From: Acidimicrobiales bacterium
GTDB lineage: Bacteria > Actinomycetota > Acidimicrobiia > Acidimicrobiales > SZUA-35
DNA: 64,000 nucleotides
Reading direction: 5' to 3'
Assembly (NCBI GenBank): GCA_020629155.1
Contig: JAHDDW010000008.1
Coordinates: 1-64,000, forward strand
Positions 42,401 through 50,337 of the stretch are shown piece by piece. Under the pieces are notes generated by a model that saw nothing but the letters and a program-made list of their open reading frames with translations, had not been told where the DNA came from and ran no database searches. Each line of letters opens with the position of its first letter. Position 1 is the first letter of the stretch. A program made the position numbers and the translations under genes.

Positions 42401-42496
42401 TTACCAGGTTCCCGCCACCTGGTAGCCGCGAAATTGAGGATCCGCCGCCTCATTTCGCACCATCAGCGCCTCCTTGGAGGCGCTGATGCCGTTTTT
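42401..42496 (+). ncRNA. Candidate small RNA with C-rich loops (6C-like)
   Basis: Three hairpins in a row. First, ACCAGG-(TTCCCGCCA)-CCTGGT (42403-42423). Second, GCGAAA-TGAGG pairing with CCTCA-TTTCGC around ATCCGCCG (42428-42458, one bulged T). Third, CATCAGCGCCTCC-TT-GGAGGCGCTGATG followed by CCGTTTTT (42461-42496), a textbook terminator. TATGTT at 42390-42395 is a plausible -10 box placing the RNA start near 42401. The architecture, two C-rich loops then a terminator, recalls the actinobacterial 6C RNA, although six uninterrupted C are not present. C-rich loops can pair with G-rich ribosome sites. It could instead simply be the nth terminator region. Confidence 0.5.
42461..42496 (+). terminator. 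Strong rho-independent terminator after nth/small RNA
   Basis: A perfect 13-base stem with a two-base loop, then GTTTTT. It ends either the nth mRNA or the candidate small RNA. Confidence 0.9.
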
Positions 42497-42671
42497 GGCC
42501 TGTTGTAGGCACAGTACTTATTTCGGACAGTTGAGATTTAAGTTGAATGAAACCAGTGATTGATTTTTTATAACTCAAATAGAATCGTTACTTAATGGGT
42601 AAATAAATAACGAGTGTTTTTGCCTAATGGGTTAAATAACCCCTGGTATATTTGCCTAGTTCGGTGTTGAT
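42497..42671. other. Non-coding stretch before the transporter remnant
   Basis: AT-rich sequence with TAATGGG-TAAAT repeats of low complexity (TTAATGGGTAAATAA at about 42593, then ATGGGTTAAATAA). No gene is seen; it is probably decayed upstream sequence of the MMPL gene. Confidence 0.4.
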
Positions 42672-43175
42672 TTGTTTGGCATTGTTGCAGTTGTGAAAAG
42701 GGTGTTCCAATGGGGCTGGGGTAAAGAAATAATCGGGTTAGAGGCGACTGTGCCAATCGTGTCGTTTATCCCAATGTTTATGTTTGCTATTCTTTTCGGG
42801 TTGTCGATGGACTATGAAGTGTTCTTGCTTTCGCGAGTCCGTGAAGAATATTTGATAACAAAAGACAATGATGCTTCGGTGATTCATGGAATCGCAAGCA
42901 CCGCTAGAGTTATAACATCGGCTGCATTGATAATGATCTCTGTTTTCCTTGGGTTTGTCTTGGGCGACGACCCGACAATTAAGATGATGGGTCTAGGGCT
43001 TGCCACAGCGATTTTTGTTGATGCAACGATTGTGCGTATTGTGCTCGTCCCTGCAACAATGAAACTTATGGGCGATGCAAACTGGTGGATTCCAAACTGG
43101 TTAGACCGTTTGCTTCCAACGATCGATATCGAAGGAGAAACAGGCCTTCCAGAACCAGAAATGGAAACTGCGTAG
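42672..43175 (+). pseudogene. C-terminal remnant of an MMPL/RND transporter
   Basis: About 167 residues corresponding only to the end of an MMPL-family transporter: VFQWGWGKEIIGLEATVPIVSFIPMFMFAILFGLSMDYEVFLLSRVREEY with the diagnostic GLSMDYEVFL, then SAALIMISVFLGFVLGDD and ATAIFVDATIVRIVLVPATMKLMGDANWWIPNWLDRLLP. Full proteins are about 700 or more residues with twelve helices; only three or so helices remain. Upstream sequence is non-coding, so the gene has lost its first three quarters and is presumably non-functional, perhaps through the same events that brought in the ATPase gene downstream. Confidence 0.8.
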
Positions 43176-43335
43176 CCCTCTGAAATGTACTAGCTTGACT
43201 TTGTTCTTTGCCTCAAGCGAAGATTTCTTGATTTGGCGCTAGGGAGGAGATATTTTTTAGCTTGTGTCAAAACGTGTGTGTTGATTTAGTGCAAGCTGGT
43301 TGTGTCTTGATTTTCCTTGTGTTAAGTAAAAAAAT

Positions 43336-43368
43336 GTCCTAAACTTAATTTTAACTAGTGTTTAGGAC
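43336..43368. promoter_or_regulatory. Inverted repeat operator before the ATPase gene
   Basis: GTCCTAAAC (43336-43344) and GTTTAGGAC (43360-43368), perfect 9-base arms with a 15-base spacer, end 5 bases before the TTG start. The likely role is a regulator dyad or leader hairpin. The abiE operator at 62255 has the same 15-base spacer but unrelated arms. Confidence 0.6.
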
Positions 43369-43373
43369 GGATT

Positions 43374-44786
43374 TTGTTTGTTGGTAGAATAGCAGAATTA
43401 GCTAAAATAGAAAAAATGTTGCAAGTCGATGCTCCGAGTATTGCTGTGCTCTATGGTCGGCGCCGTATTGGTAAGACTGAACTTATCCGACAAGCGACGA
43501 AACAGAAGCCGACACTCTTTTTTGAAGGTATAGAGAACTCCTCAAAGTCTGAGCAAATTGATGCATTCCTTTTCCAAATAGAGCCGCACCTAGTTGAGCA
43601 GCCAAAGAATAAGCCTGTGAAATGGAGAGAAGCTTTTCAACTTCTAACACCTTTCCTTAAAGAAAAACCACATGTGGTCGTGTTGGACGAGCTGCAATGG
43701 TTGGCAAACTATCGCAGTGATCTCATTGTTGACCTGAAACTTATTTGGGATCAACAGTGGAGTCGAATCCCTGGAGTGAAACTGATTCTTTGTGGATCGA
43801 TCGCCTCATTCATGAAGGATAAAGTAGTAAAGTCGACCGCTCTTTATGGCCGTGCTGAAACGATTATTCATCTTCAGGCACTGAATCTTTTTGAAACTAA
43901 AAAACTCTTAGAGTGTAATGAGTCAGAAGCGCTCCTTGCACAAATGCATGTTGGCGGTATTCCGCAATATTTAAATTTGCTTAAACAGTTTCCTTCAGTC
44001 TCTATGGGAATCGCTGAACTGGCCTTTACGAAAGAAGGTTATTTAGCTACTGAATATGACCGAATATTTGTTAGCCATTTCGGCAAAAATCGGGATTATG
44101 AGAAGATAATCAGATATCTATCTGCGCACCCATATGGCAGTGTGCGAAAAGATATTGTTTCTGGCGCTAAAACTTCATCTGGTGGAAGACTAAGTGAGAA
44201 CCTAGCAAATCTTGAGGCTGCTGGTTTTATTTCTTCATTTACTCCAGTTGATAAAAAGCATACAAGTACAACTATTCGCTATGAAATAACTGATCAATTT
44301 CTGAGGCTCTATTTGAACTTCATAGAGCCAAATATGAAGGTGTTGGATACGACGAACGCTACATTTTTTGCATCAATCTCGACATCGCCAGCATATAGAT
44401 CGTGGCTTGGACGATCATTCGAATATGTTTGTCGGCAGCACTCATCACAGATAAGTAAAGCGCTTGGTTTCTCAGCTGTGCGCTATATTGCTGGACCATT
44501 TTTTAGAAGAAATACTGAAGAGATGAAAGGTGTGCAGCTTGACCTTCTCTATGATCGGGCTGACAACGTGCTAACTATTTGTGAGATGAAATATCACAAC
44601 GTCAAAATTGGTCAGAGCGTTCTTAGTGAACTGGCGGAAAAGGAAAGTGTGTTGCAAGAGTTATTTCCGCAAAAAACGATTCAATCTGTTGTGGTAGCAG
44701 CCAACGGGGTGACACAAAATCTGGCTGATGTGTTAGGGAAAACAAGAATAGTCGAAGCTCCTGCCTTGTTTGTTTCAGATGTTTAA
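43374..44786 (+). CDS. Archaeal-type P-loop ATPase with DUF234-like C-terminus
   Basis: A 470-residue protein. It begins FVGRIAELAKIEKMLQ, then Walker A in VLYGRRRIGKTELIRQA (about 27-43), Walker B in HVVVLDELQWLA and a sensor-like LILCGSIASFMKD. The middle is a winged-helix region (SSGGRLSENLANLEAAGFISSFTPV). The C-terminal third resembles the DUF234 nuclease-like domain, with FEYVCRQHSSQI, LDLLYDRADNVLTICEMKY (D-x-E-x-K-like nuclease core). These mobile ATPases are scattered across archaea and bacteria and are usually accessory. It is AT-richer than its neighbours and starts with TTG, both in line with transfer. The physiological role is unknown. Confidence 0.8.
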   Translation: MFVGRIAELAKIEKMLQVDAPSIAVLYGRRRIGKTELIRQATKQKPTLFFEGIENSSKSEQIDAFLFQIEPHLVEQPKNKPVKWREAFQLLTPFLKEKPHVVVLDELQWLANYRSDLIVDLKLIWDQQWSRIPGVKLILCGSIASFMKDKVVKSTALYGRAETIIHLQALNLFETKKLLECNESEALLAQMHVGGIPQYLNLLKQFPSVSMGIAELAFTKEGYLATEYDRIFVSHFGKNRDYEKIIRYLSAHPYGSVRKDIVSGAKTSSGGRLSENLANLEAAGFISSFTPVDKKHTSTTIRYEITDQFLRLYLNFIEPNMKVLDTTNATFFASISTSPAYRSWLGRSFEYVCRQHSSQISKALGFSAVRYIAGPFFRRNTEEMKGVQLDLLYDRADNVLTICEMKYHNVKIGQSVLSELAEKESVLQELFPQKTIQSVVVAANGVTQNLADVLGKTRIVEAPALFVSDV

Positions 44787-44925
44787 GGAGACGGACAAAA
44801 ATGCATCGGTTGAGGCAAACAAAAGTAAGAATCTTCTTTTCGGCGTGATGGAAGGCGAGTTTATTATTCCATGCTCGTTCGATAAGCCGCTTAGCGAATT
44901 TGAAGCTGAATTCTACGAAGAATAG
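44779..44925 (+). CDS. Small antitoxin-like protein or remnant (48 residues)
   Basis: A 48-residue frame overlapping the ATPase stop by 8 bases. Its C-terminal half, NLLFGVMEGEFIIPCSFDKPLSEFEAEFYEE, resembles the end of VapB/Phd-like antitoxins, where a G-x-x-x-G-x-F-x-x-P-x-x-F-D-x-P-L pattern wraps the toxin. The DNA-binding N-terminal half is missing and no toxin gene follows, so it is likely a remnant or a stand-alone antitoxin tail. The next gene (parE) ends 11 bases away on the other strand. Confidence 0.4.
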   Translation: MFKETDKNASVEANKSKNLLFGVMEGEFIIPCSFDKPLSEFEAEFYEE

Positions 44926-44936
44926 AGAAACTTTAG

Positions 44937-46979
44937 TTAAATATCGAGGTCGTCGAGGTCTATGAGGGTTGAGTTGGAGATGATGTAGTCTCGTCTGTCG
45001 GCGACGTCGGTGCCCATAAGTGTTTCAAACAACGTTGCGGCTTGTATTGCTGCTTCGCCGTCGGCCATTGTCATGCGTTTTAGTACACGAGTTTGTGGGT
45101 TCAACGTAGTTTCGGCTAGCTCTTCGACGTTCATCTCACCTAAACCTTTGAAGCGTTTCCATTTGTCCGAATCGATCTTGTGTTTTTTCTCTAGTTCGTC
45201 GCGTTCGATCTCGTCGAATGCATAGATCATCTCGCCACGTTTTTTTGTTGCAAAAAGCGGTGGTTGAGCCGCATAAACCATGCCGTTGGCAAGTAATGGG
45301 CGCAAGTGGTGATAGATCAGCGTGAGCAGCAAACAGCGAATGTGGCTTCCGTCAACATCAGCGTCGCACAAAATAATTATTCGACCATAGCGTGAAGCTG
45401 AAACGTCGAAATCTTTCCCAGATCCGGCACCGATAGAGGTGATTAAGGCCTGTGCCTCGCTGTTATCAATCACTTGTTTCAGCGAAGCCTTACCGGCGTT
45501 AACGACTTTGCCTCGAAGGGGGAGCACTGCCATGTTCTCAGAGTTTCGCCCTTGCTTGGCTGGACCAGCTGCCGAAGCGCCCTCTACAATAAGCAGTTCA
45601 CTATCGAGGCCGTGTAATCGACAATCAGCCAACTTGTCTGGCATGCTCATCGAGCTAAGGTTGGCGGCTTTACGACGGGCATCTAACTGCTGTTTAGAAG
45701 TGACTCGTGCGATCACCGCTTGCGCCAGCTTGTCACGCAGCAAGTTGATTTGCTGCTTTTTGCCGCCGCCTCCAAGCCAGTTACTTACACCAGATTTGAC
45801 GGCTTCATAGGTTATTTTTTGTATCGCAGGCGTGCCAAGCTCTTGTTTTGTTTGCCCTTTAAATTGCGGTTCTGGAAACGTCACCTTTATCGCTGCGACA
45901 AGCCCTTCGCTAATATCGCTGGGCGTGGCGCGATCTTTGCCTTGTTTTGCCAGTTTGCGTAGTTTTTTTGTTTCGCTCAGAAAGCCTTCGTTTAAAACGC
46001 GTGACAGTGCACGGTCGAATCCAGCGACGTGGGTGCCGCCTTCTTTGGTTGGAATGGTGTTCACAAACGAGACGACTTGCGTGTCGTAGCCTTTCACCCA
46101 ACGCAGCGCCACATCAACCGTGCAGCTGCGTTTCACCATCGTCATTTTGTTATCGACGGGAACTTTCTCTTCAAATGAACCCGCATCGTCATGGATCGTA
46201 ATGATGTCAGTTACAGGGTCGCCAACAGAAAGAAAGTCGACATAGTCAGCTAATCCGCCAGCAGCGACGAACTCCTCGGCTTTTTTGCCAGCGGTTCTTT
46301 TGTCATGCAGTTTAATATGTAGACCTGGCACCAAAAAGCAGACTCGGGTGACATGGTCGCGAACGGTTTGATAATCAATTGTTGCCTCTGGATCAAAAAT
46401 GTCTAAATCAGGCCAGAAACGAACCTTTGTGCCGCTTTGTTTCGCAGCAATCTTTTTGACGGTTGCAAGTTTTGAACTTGGTTTAAACTTGCCTGATTTC
46501 AGGTAGTTGCCAGCGATGCGGTCAAGAAAAACAAGTCGTGATATTTTGCCGTCTCGGCTCACGTCAGCAACAAGTTTCGACGCTAACGCATTTACAACAG
46601 AAGCACCAACGCCATGCAGCCCACCAGAAGAGCTATAGGCTCCAGAACCAAATTTGCCACCTGCGTGCAGCTCAGTGAAAACAACTTCTAATGCGCTACG
46701 CCCGTCAGGTTTTTTGTCAACAGGAATGCCTCGGCCGTCGTCTGTCACTTCGACCGAACCATCTTTATGTAGCGTCACATCGATATGTGACGCAAAACCT
46801 GCTGCGGCTTCATCAACTGAGTTGTCGATCAGCTCCCAGATAAGATGATGTAGCCCTTCCGAGCCTGTGCCGCCGATGTACATGCCGGGGCGTTTACGCA
46901 CCGCATCGAGGCCTTCAATAATTTGAATCTGTTCGGCACCATAGTCCGTTTTTTTTGTTTTTGATTTGCCAGCCATCAT
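44937..46979 (-). CDS. parE: Type II topoisomerase subunit B (ParE/GyrB)
   Basis: About 680 residues. The GHKL ATPase begins IIEGLDAVRKRPGMYIGGTGSEGLHHLIWELIDNSVDEAAAGFA, with TDDGRGIPV and GGLHGVGASVVNALAS. The TOPRIM domain has ELLIVEGASAAGPAKQGR, where the usual GDS is GAS, and CDADVDGSHI; MPDKLADC precedes. Start codons GTG 46985, ATG 46979 and ATG 46976 are all possible; the AGGTGG ribosome site favours one of the two ATGs. It overlaps parC and follows it, so the order parC-parE is one operon. It is called ParE rather than GyrB because its partner lacks a clear GyrA box; this is uncertain. Confidence 0.85.
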   Translation of the reverse strand: MMAGKSKTKKTDYGAEQIQIIEGLDAVRKRPGMYIGGTGSEGLHHLIWELIDNSVDEAAAGFASHIDVTLHKDGSVEVTDDGRGIPVDKKPDGRSALEVVFTELHAGGKFGSGAYSSSGGLHGVGASVVNALASKLVADVSRDGKISRLVFLDRIAGNYLKSGKFKPSSKLATVKKIAAKQSGTKVRFWPDLDIFDPEATIDYQTVRDHVTRVCFLVPGLHIKLHDKRTAGKKAEEFVAAGGLADYVDFLSVGDPVTDIITIHDDAGSFEEKVPVDNKMTMVKRSCTVDVALRWVKGYDTQVVSFVNTIPTKEGGTHVAGFDRALSRVLNEGFLSETKKLRKLAKQGKDRATPSDISEGLVAAIKVTFPEPQFKGQTKQELGTPAIQKITYEAVKSGVSNWLGGGGKKQQINLLRDKLAQAVIARVTSKQQLDARRKAANLSSMSMPDKLADCRLHGLDSELLIVEGASAAGPAKQGRNSENMAVLPLRGKVVNAGKASLKQVIDNSEAQALITSIGAGSGKDFDVSASRYGRIIILCDADVDGSHIRCLLLTLIYHHLRPLLANGMVYAAQPPLFATKKRGEMIYAFDEIERDELEKKHKIDSDKWKRFKGLGEMNVEELAETTLNPQTRVLKRMTMADGEAAIQAATLFETLMGTDVADRRDYIISNSTLIDLDDLDI

Positions 46980-49411
46980 TACCACCTAATCGATCCGAGC
47001 GCCAAAATGCGGTGCTCTGTGGCTTTACTCGGCCCGTCACGTTTGGTGCCGCGCAGCTTCAACGGTTCGGGTTTGTTCGCAGGTCTCGACGGTGCGTCGC
47101 TTTGCCCGACAATACAAATTGCTCGATCTGGTGTTCCTATCCATGCCATGTCGATACGGCTTTCGTCTTTAAATTTGGTTATCCTCACACCGCCTGTGCC
47201 GCGGCCTTTCACCGGGATTTCTTCAGGCGAGGTAGCTTTCGCAGTGCCCATGTCAGTCACGGTGACAATCAGGTGCGACGGGTCAGCCAATGCAGCAGTC
47301 AAAATTCTGTCGTTTCCTTTCAACGCGAAGAATGCAACGCCTTTTGCGCTCGCGCCTTGCACACTGATTGCATCCCACGGAGTGCGCAGTGCTTGGCCTT
47401 GTGCCGTCACCGCAACAACATGTTCTTGCTGGTCATTTGTTTCGATCGCAGCAACAAGCCGTTCGTCGTCGGCTAACTTCATTGCTGAACGACCCGCAGT
47501 CAGTGAACTAAGCGTTTCACGGGTAACCTGTTTTGCTTTACCTGCTGAAGACACAAAAACAAGCGTGCCGCCAGCAGGTGAACAGATTGTCACGATCGTT
47601 TCACCCTTATCAAGGGCGAAGGTGTCGCTGCTTGTTTTGCCTCGGCTGCGTCCGCCAACGTCTGCAATGTCGTGTGCAAGTGTCGAAAAAACACGTCCTT
47701 TAGAACTGATAGCGAGTATCTTTTGCGCGAGTGACGTAACAAGCGTTTGGCGTATCACATCATGGCGTGAAAGGGTGTAGCTGCGAGATTGGCCTTGCTG
47801 TTCACGGCCAATAAGCCCTGAGGCGGTCAGCGAAACAACGCAAGGGTCATCAGAAAGTTCAGCCAGCTGTATTTCTTCAAGCTGCTCAACTGTTTCGATA
47901 TCGGCAGCTGAAATAATTTTACTACGACGAGGCTTGCCATATTTGTCGACGATTTCTTTCAGTTCTTTCAACACGAGTGTACGCTGCCTAGCTTCTGACC
48001 CGAGAAGTTTCTCTAACGCTTCGATCGTTTTAACGAGCTCTTGTTTTTCGGCAGTAAGCTCATCATAAGCAAGCGCTGTTAATCGGCGGAGTTTCAACTC
48101 TAAAACATATTCAGCCTGGATTTTAGAGAGCCCTAACTCGTTCATCAAACGCTCGGAAGCTTCTGCCGAATTTTTTGACGAACGGATAATAGCAACAACG
48201 GTGTCAATATTGTCAATAGCTATCAGAAGACCTTCGATAATATGCAGCCGTTCTTGCGCTTTGTGAAGCCGATACTGGCTGCGGCGAACTATAACGTCAA
48301 GGCGATGGTTGCAGTAATGCAAACACAGATCATAGAGACCAACAACGGTTGGCACGCCGTTAACAAGCACCACATTGTTAAAACCGAATGATTCTTCTAG
48401 CGGCGTAAGTTTGTAGAGCTTCTCTAAAATAAGTTTCGGATTAACAGCGGTTTTGCATTCGATGAGTAGTTTCAACCCCGATTTGCGATCCGACAGATTT
48501 TTGACATCGCTGATGCCGTTAATCTTACCGTTTTCGCGAAGCTGTTTTATTTTGGCGACAACGCGTTCAACGCCAACAAGATAGGGGAGTTCAGTTATCT
48601 CAATGCCCTTGCGAGCTTTGGTAACTTTCACAATGTCGGCTTTTGCGCGGACTTTAATAGAGCCCTTGCCTGTTTCATAGATCTCTTTTGCGTTGTCGAT
48701 CACTACCTTGCCGCCAGAAGGGAAATCTGGCCCAGGTAACACAGCTAAAAGCTCTTCGGTCGTCGGTTTCGGGCGACGTTTATTCATCACAAGCTTTATT
48801 GCTTTATACACCTCAGGCAAGTTATGTGGCGCCATATTTGTTGCCATGCCGACCGCGATGCCAGAGGTGCCGTTGACTAGCAAGTTAGGTAACAGCGCAG
48901 GCAGGTAGCCTGGTTCTTGTGTTTCGCCGTCATAAGTTGCGCGCCAGTCGACTGTTTCTTCGTCTATTTCGCCGAGCAGGTCAAGCGCAGCTGGCGTGAG
49001 GCGACACTCGGTATAACGGTACGCAGCAGGTGGGTCGTCAAGGCTGCCAAAGTTTCCTTGCGGGTCAATCACCGTTACTTGTTTTGCAAAATCTTGGCCA
49101 AGACGAACGAGCGTGTCGTAGATAGCGCCGTCACCATGGGGGTGATACTTCGCCATGACATCGCCAACAACGTGCGCACATTTTCGATGCGGTTTCTCAG
49201 GCATTAGACGCATCTGACGCATCGAATAAAGAATGCGGCGTTGCACAGGCTTAAGCCCGTCACGGACATCAGGAATCGCCCGAGAAGTAATAACTGATAA
49301 AGAATAGGCAAGAAAGGATTCGCCAAGTTCATCTTGAACAGGAGTGTCGATCACCTCTCTAGCAAAAGGAAGTAGCTCTCCTTGGGTTGCCATCTTTGGT
49401 AGTCCTTTCAT
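46979..49411 (-). CDS. parC: Type II topoisomerase subunit A (ParC/GyrA)
   Basis: An 810-residue subunit. The winged-helix and tower region is normal: LAYSLSVITSRAIPDVRDGLKPVQRRILYSM, then KYHPHGDGAIYDTLVRLGQDF and the active-site tyrosine in AYRYTECRLTPAA. The coiled coil and C-terminal beta-pinwheel follow. A QRRGGKG GyrA box is not seen; the nearest glycine-arginine segment is VGGRSRGKTSSD, suggesting weak DNA wrapping and hence a topoisomerase IV-like decatenase. A second ATG at 49393 (MATQGELL) may be the true start. Confidence 0.85.
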   Translation of the reverse strand: MKGLPKMATQGELLPFAREVIDTPVQDELGESFLAYSLSVITSRAIPDVRDGLKPVQRRILYSMRQMRLMPEKPHRKCAHVVGDVMAKYHPHGDGAIYDTLVRLGQDFAKQVTVIDPQGNFGSLDDPPAAYRYTECRLTPAALDLLGEIDEETVDWRATYDGETQEPGYLPALLPNLLVNGTSGIAVGMATNMAPHNLPEVYKAIKLVMNKRRPKPTTEELLAVLPGPDFPSGGKVVIDNAKEIYETGKGSIKVRAKADIVKVTKARKGIEITELPYLVGVERVVAKIKQLRENGKINGISDVKNLSDRKSGLKLLIECKTAVNPKLILEKLYKLTPLEESFGFNNVVLVNGVPTVVGLYDLCLHYCNHRLDVIVRRSQYRLHKAQERLHIIEGLLIAIDNIDTVVAIIRSSKNSAEASERLMNELGLSKIQAEYVLELKLRRLTALAYDELTAEKQELVKTIEALEKLLGSEARQRTLVLKELKEIVDKYGKPRRSKIISAADIETVEQLEEIQLAELSDDPCVVSLTASGLIGREQQGQSRSYTLSRHDVIRQTLVTSLAQKILAISSKGRVFSTLAHDIADVGGRSRGKTSSDTFALDKGETIVTICSPAGGTLVFVSSAGKAKQVTRETLSSLTAGRSAMKLADDERLVAAIETNDQQEHVVAVTAQGQALRTPWDAISVQGASAKGVAFFALKGNDRILTAALADPSHLIVTVTDMGTAKATSPEEIPVKGRGTGGVRITKFKDESRIDMAWIGTPDRAICIVGQSDAPSRPANKPEPLKLRGTKRDGPSKATEHRILALGSIRW

Positions 49412-49467
49412 CGGCAGACGCAGTCGTGTCGCTGTATTCTATCGAATAGATCACACGTTCGGATGGC

Positions 49468-49520
49468 TAAAAATGCAGCTACCGAACCATTCTGGACCCT
49501 CGCAAGAATGATTCGGTAGC
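49468..49520 (-). terminator. Terminator between the small DNA-binding-like gene and parC
   Basis: Arms GCTACCGAA..CATTCT (49478-49493) and AGAATG..TTCGGTAGC (49505-49520) have a single mismatch and an 11-base loop. On the reverse strand the stem is followed by TGCATTTTTAG, giving a good rho-independent terminator for the 49564-49800 gene. Confidence 0.8.
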
Positions 49521-49563
49521 AGCGCGCTTTGTAGTGGCCTAGGCCACGAGTGAGTGTTTTGCT

Positions 49564-49800
49564 TTACCTGCGTCGACGTCGACGCTGTGCATCTATTTTA
49601 CGAGCAGATTTAACAACAGTGTTTAATCTGGCTCCTAGCTCTTCGTGGCTAAGAGAATCGTCAAAGCTTAGCTCGGGAGCTAATGCTTCTAAAATAGCGC
49701 TGACGCTGACTCCTTGCTCGGCTGCGAAACCGTGCCAGTTGTCGTGAGCGTCGTCACTAACGTATGCGTGTAAAGCTTTTCGACCATTGTCTACAGACAT
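49564..49800 (-). CDS. Small ribbon-helix-helix-like DNA-binding protein
   Basis: A 78-residue protein with an AGGTGA ribosome site. KALHAYVSDDAHDNWHGFAAEQGVSVSAILEALAPEL has the strand-helix-helix pattern of ribbon-helix-helix-like proteins; the second half ends in the all-basic QRRRRRR tail, useful for nucleic-acid binding. Similar short proteins are common in Actinobacteria as stand-alone genes. No partner toxin is adjacent. It is followed by its own terminator. Confidence 0.65.
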   Translation of the reverse strand: MSVDNGRKALHAYVSDDAHDNWHGFAAEQGVSVSAILEALAPELSFDDSLSHEELGARLNTVVKSARKIDAQRRRRRR

Positions 49801-49939
49801 GATAGGGTCACCTTTTTCTTTTTTGTTTGGCGGATGCTGAGTGGAGTAATTACCTCAGCGACAGTGACAGTAGCAAGCCTTGAAGAAGAACTCAAGTATA
49901 AACGAGATGAATCTTCGATACTGACGGTGCAGCGTGATT

Positions 49940-49983
49940 CTCTATGTTGAAGCGAGGGTCCGTTTTGCTGCTTCAACAGAGAG
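49940..49983. repeat. Inverted repeat downstream of the glutaredoxin gene
   Basis: CTCTATGTTGAAGC and GCTTCAACAGAGAG, 14-base arms with one mismatch and a 16-base loop, begin 4 bases after the glutaredoxin stop on the reverse strand. T-rich sequence follows only on the plus-strand side (TTTTT), so it may end plus-strand or antisense transcription, or simply protect the mRNA end. Confidence 0.7.
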
Positions 49984-49986
49984 TTT

Positions 49987-50253
49987 TTAAGGCAACAAAT
50001 GCGGAGCTTTCTCTTTCAAAATTTCTTGAATTTCTTTTATCGAAGGATTAACTCGGGCAGTGTCACCTATGCGCACTGTTGGTACAACTTCGTTGCCATC
50101 AGCAACTGAACGCACATATGCTGCTGCTTCGGGATTTTCCCATATGTTATGTTTCGTTGTCGGTATTTTGCTTTTCTTAATAGCCTTTTCTAGCGAAGCG
50201 CAAAAAGGGCAGCCTGGTCTCCAAAAAACTTCGATTGCATCTAGCGTTGTCAT
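49987..50253 (-). CDS. Mycoredoxin-like glutaredoxin
   Basis: An 88-residue thioredoxin-fold protein from the ATG at 50253, which has AGGAG six bases upstream; the longer frame to 50310 is unnecessary. The redox motif is CPFC in EVFWRPGCPFCASLEKAI, and the cis-Pro loop is GNEVVPTVRIGDT. In Actinobacteria such proteins (Mrx1) reduce mixed disulfides with mycothiol. The substrate here is inferred from the group, not shown. Confidence 0.85.
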   Translation of the reverse strand: MTTLDAIEVFWRPGCPFCASLEKAIKKSKIPTTKHNIWENPEAAAYVRSVADGNEVVPTVRIGDTARVNPSIKEIQEILKEKAPHLLP

Positions 50254-50337
50254 AGGTTCTCCTAAAGAGTTGTTCTGAGAAGTAACAGCGTACCGCCTCA
50301 AAAAATTCATTAGCTAGTATGTTCGCCTAAGTCGAAG

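Noticed and set aside
44937..49411. Chromosomal gyrA/gyrB pair with an adjacent replication origin
   Set aside because: No dnaA, dnaN or recF and no DnaA-box cluster is near; the gene order C then B with a weak GyrA box fits topoisomerase IV better.
49791..49976. Reverse-strand 61-residue ORF between the small DNA-binding-like gene and the glutaredoxin gene
   Set aside because: No ribosome site, it overlaps a hairpin and the next gene start, and the composition is unlike a protein.
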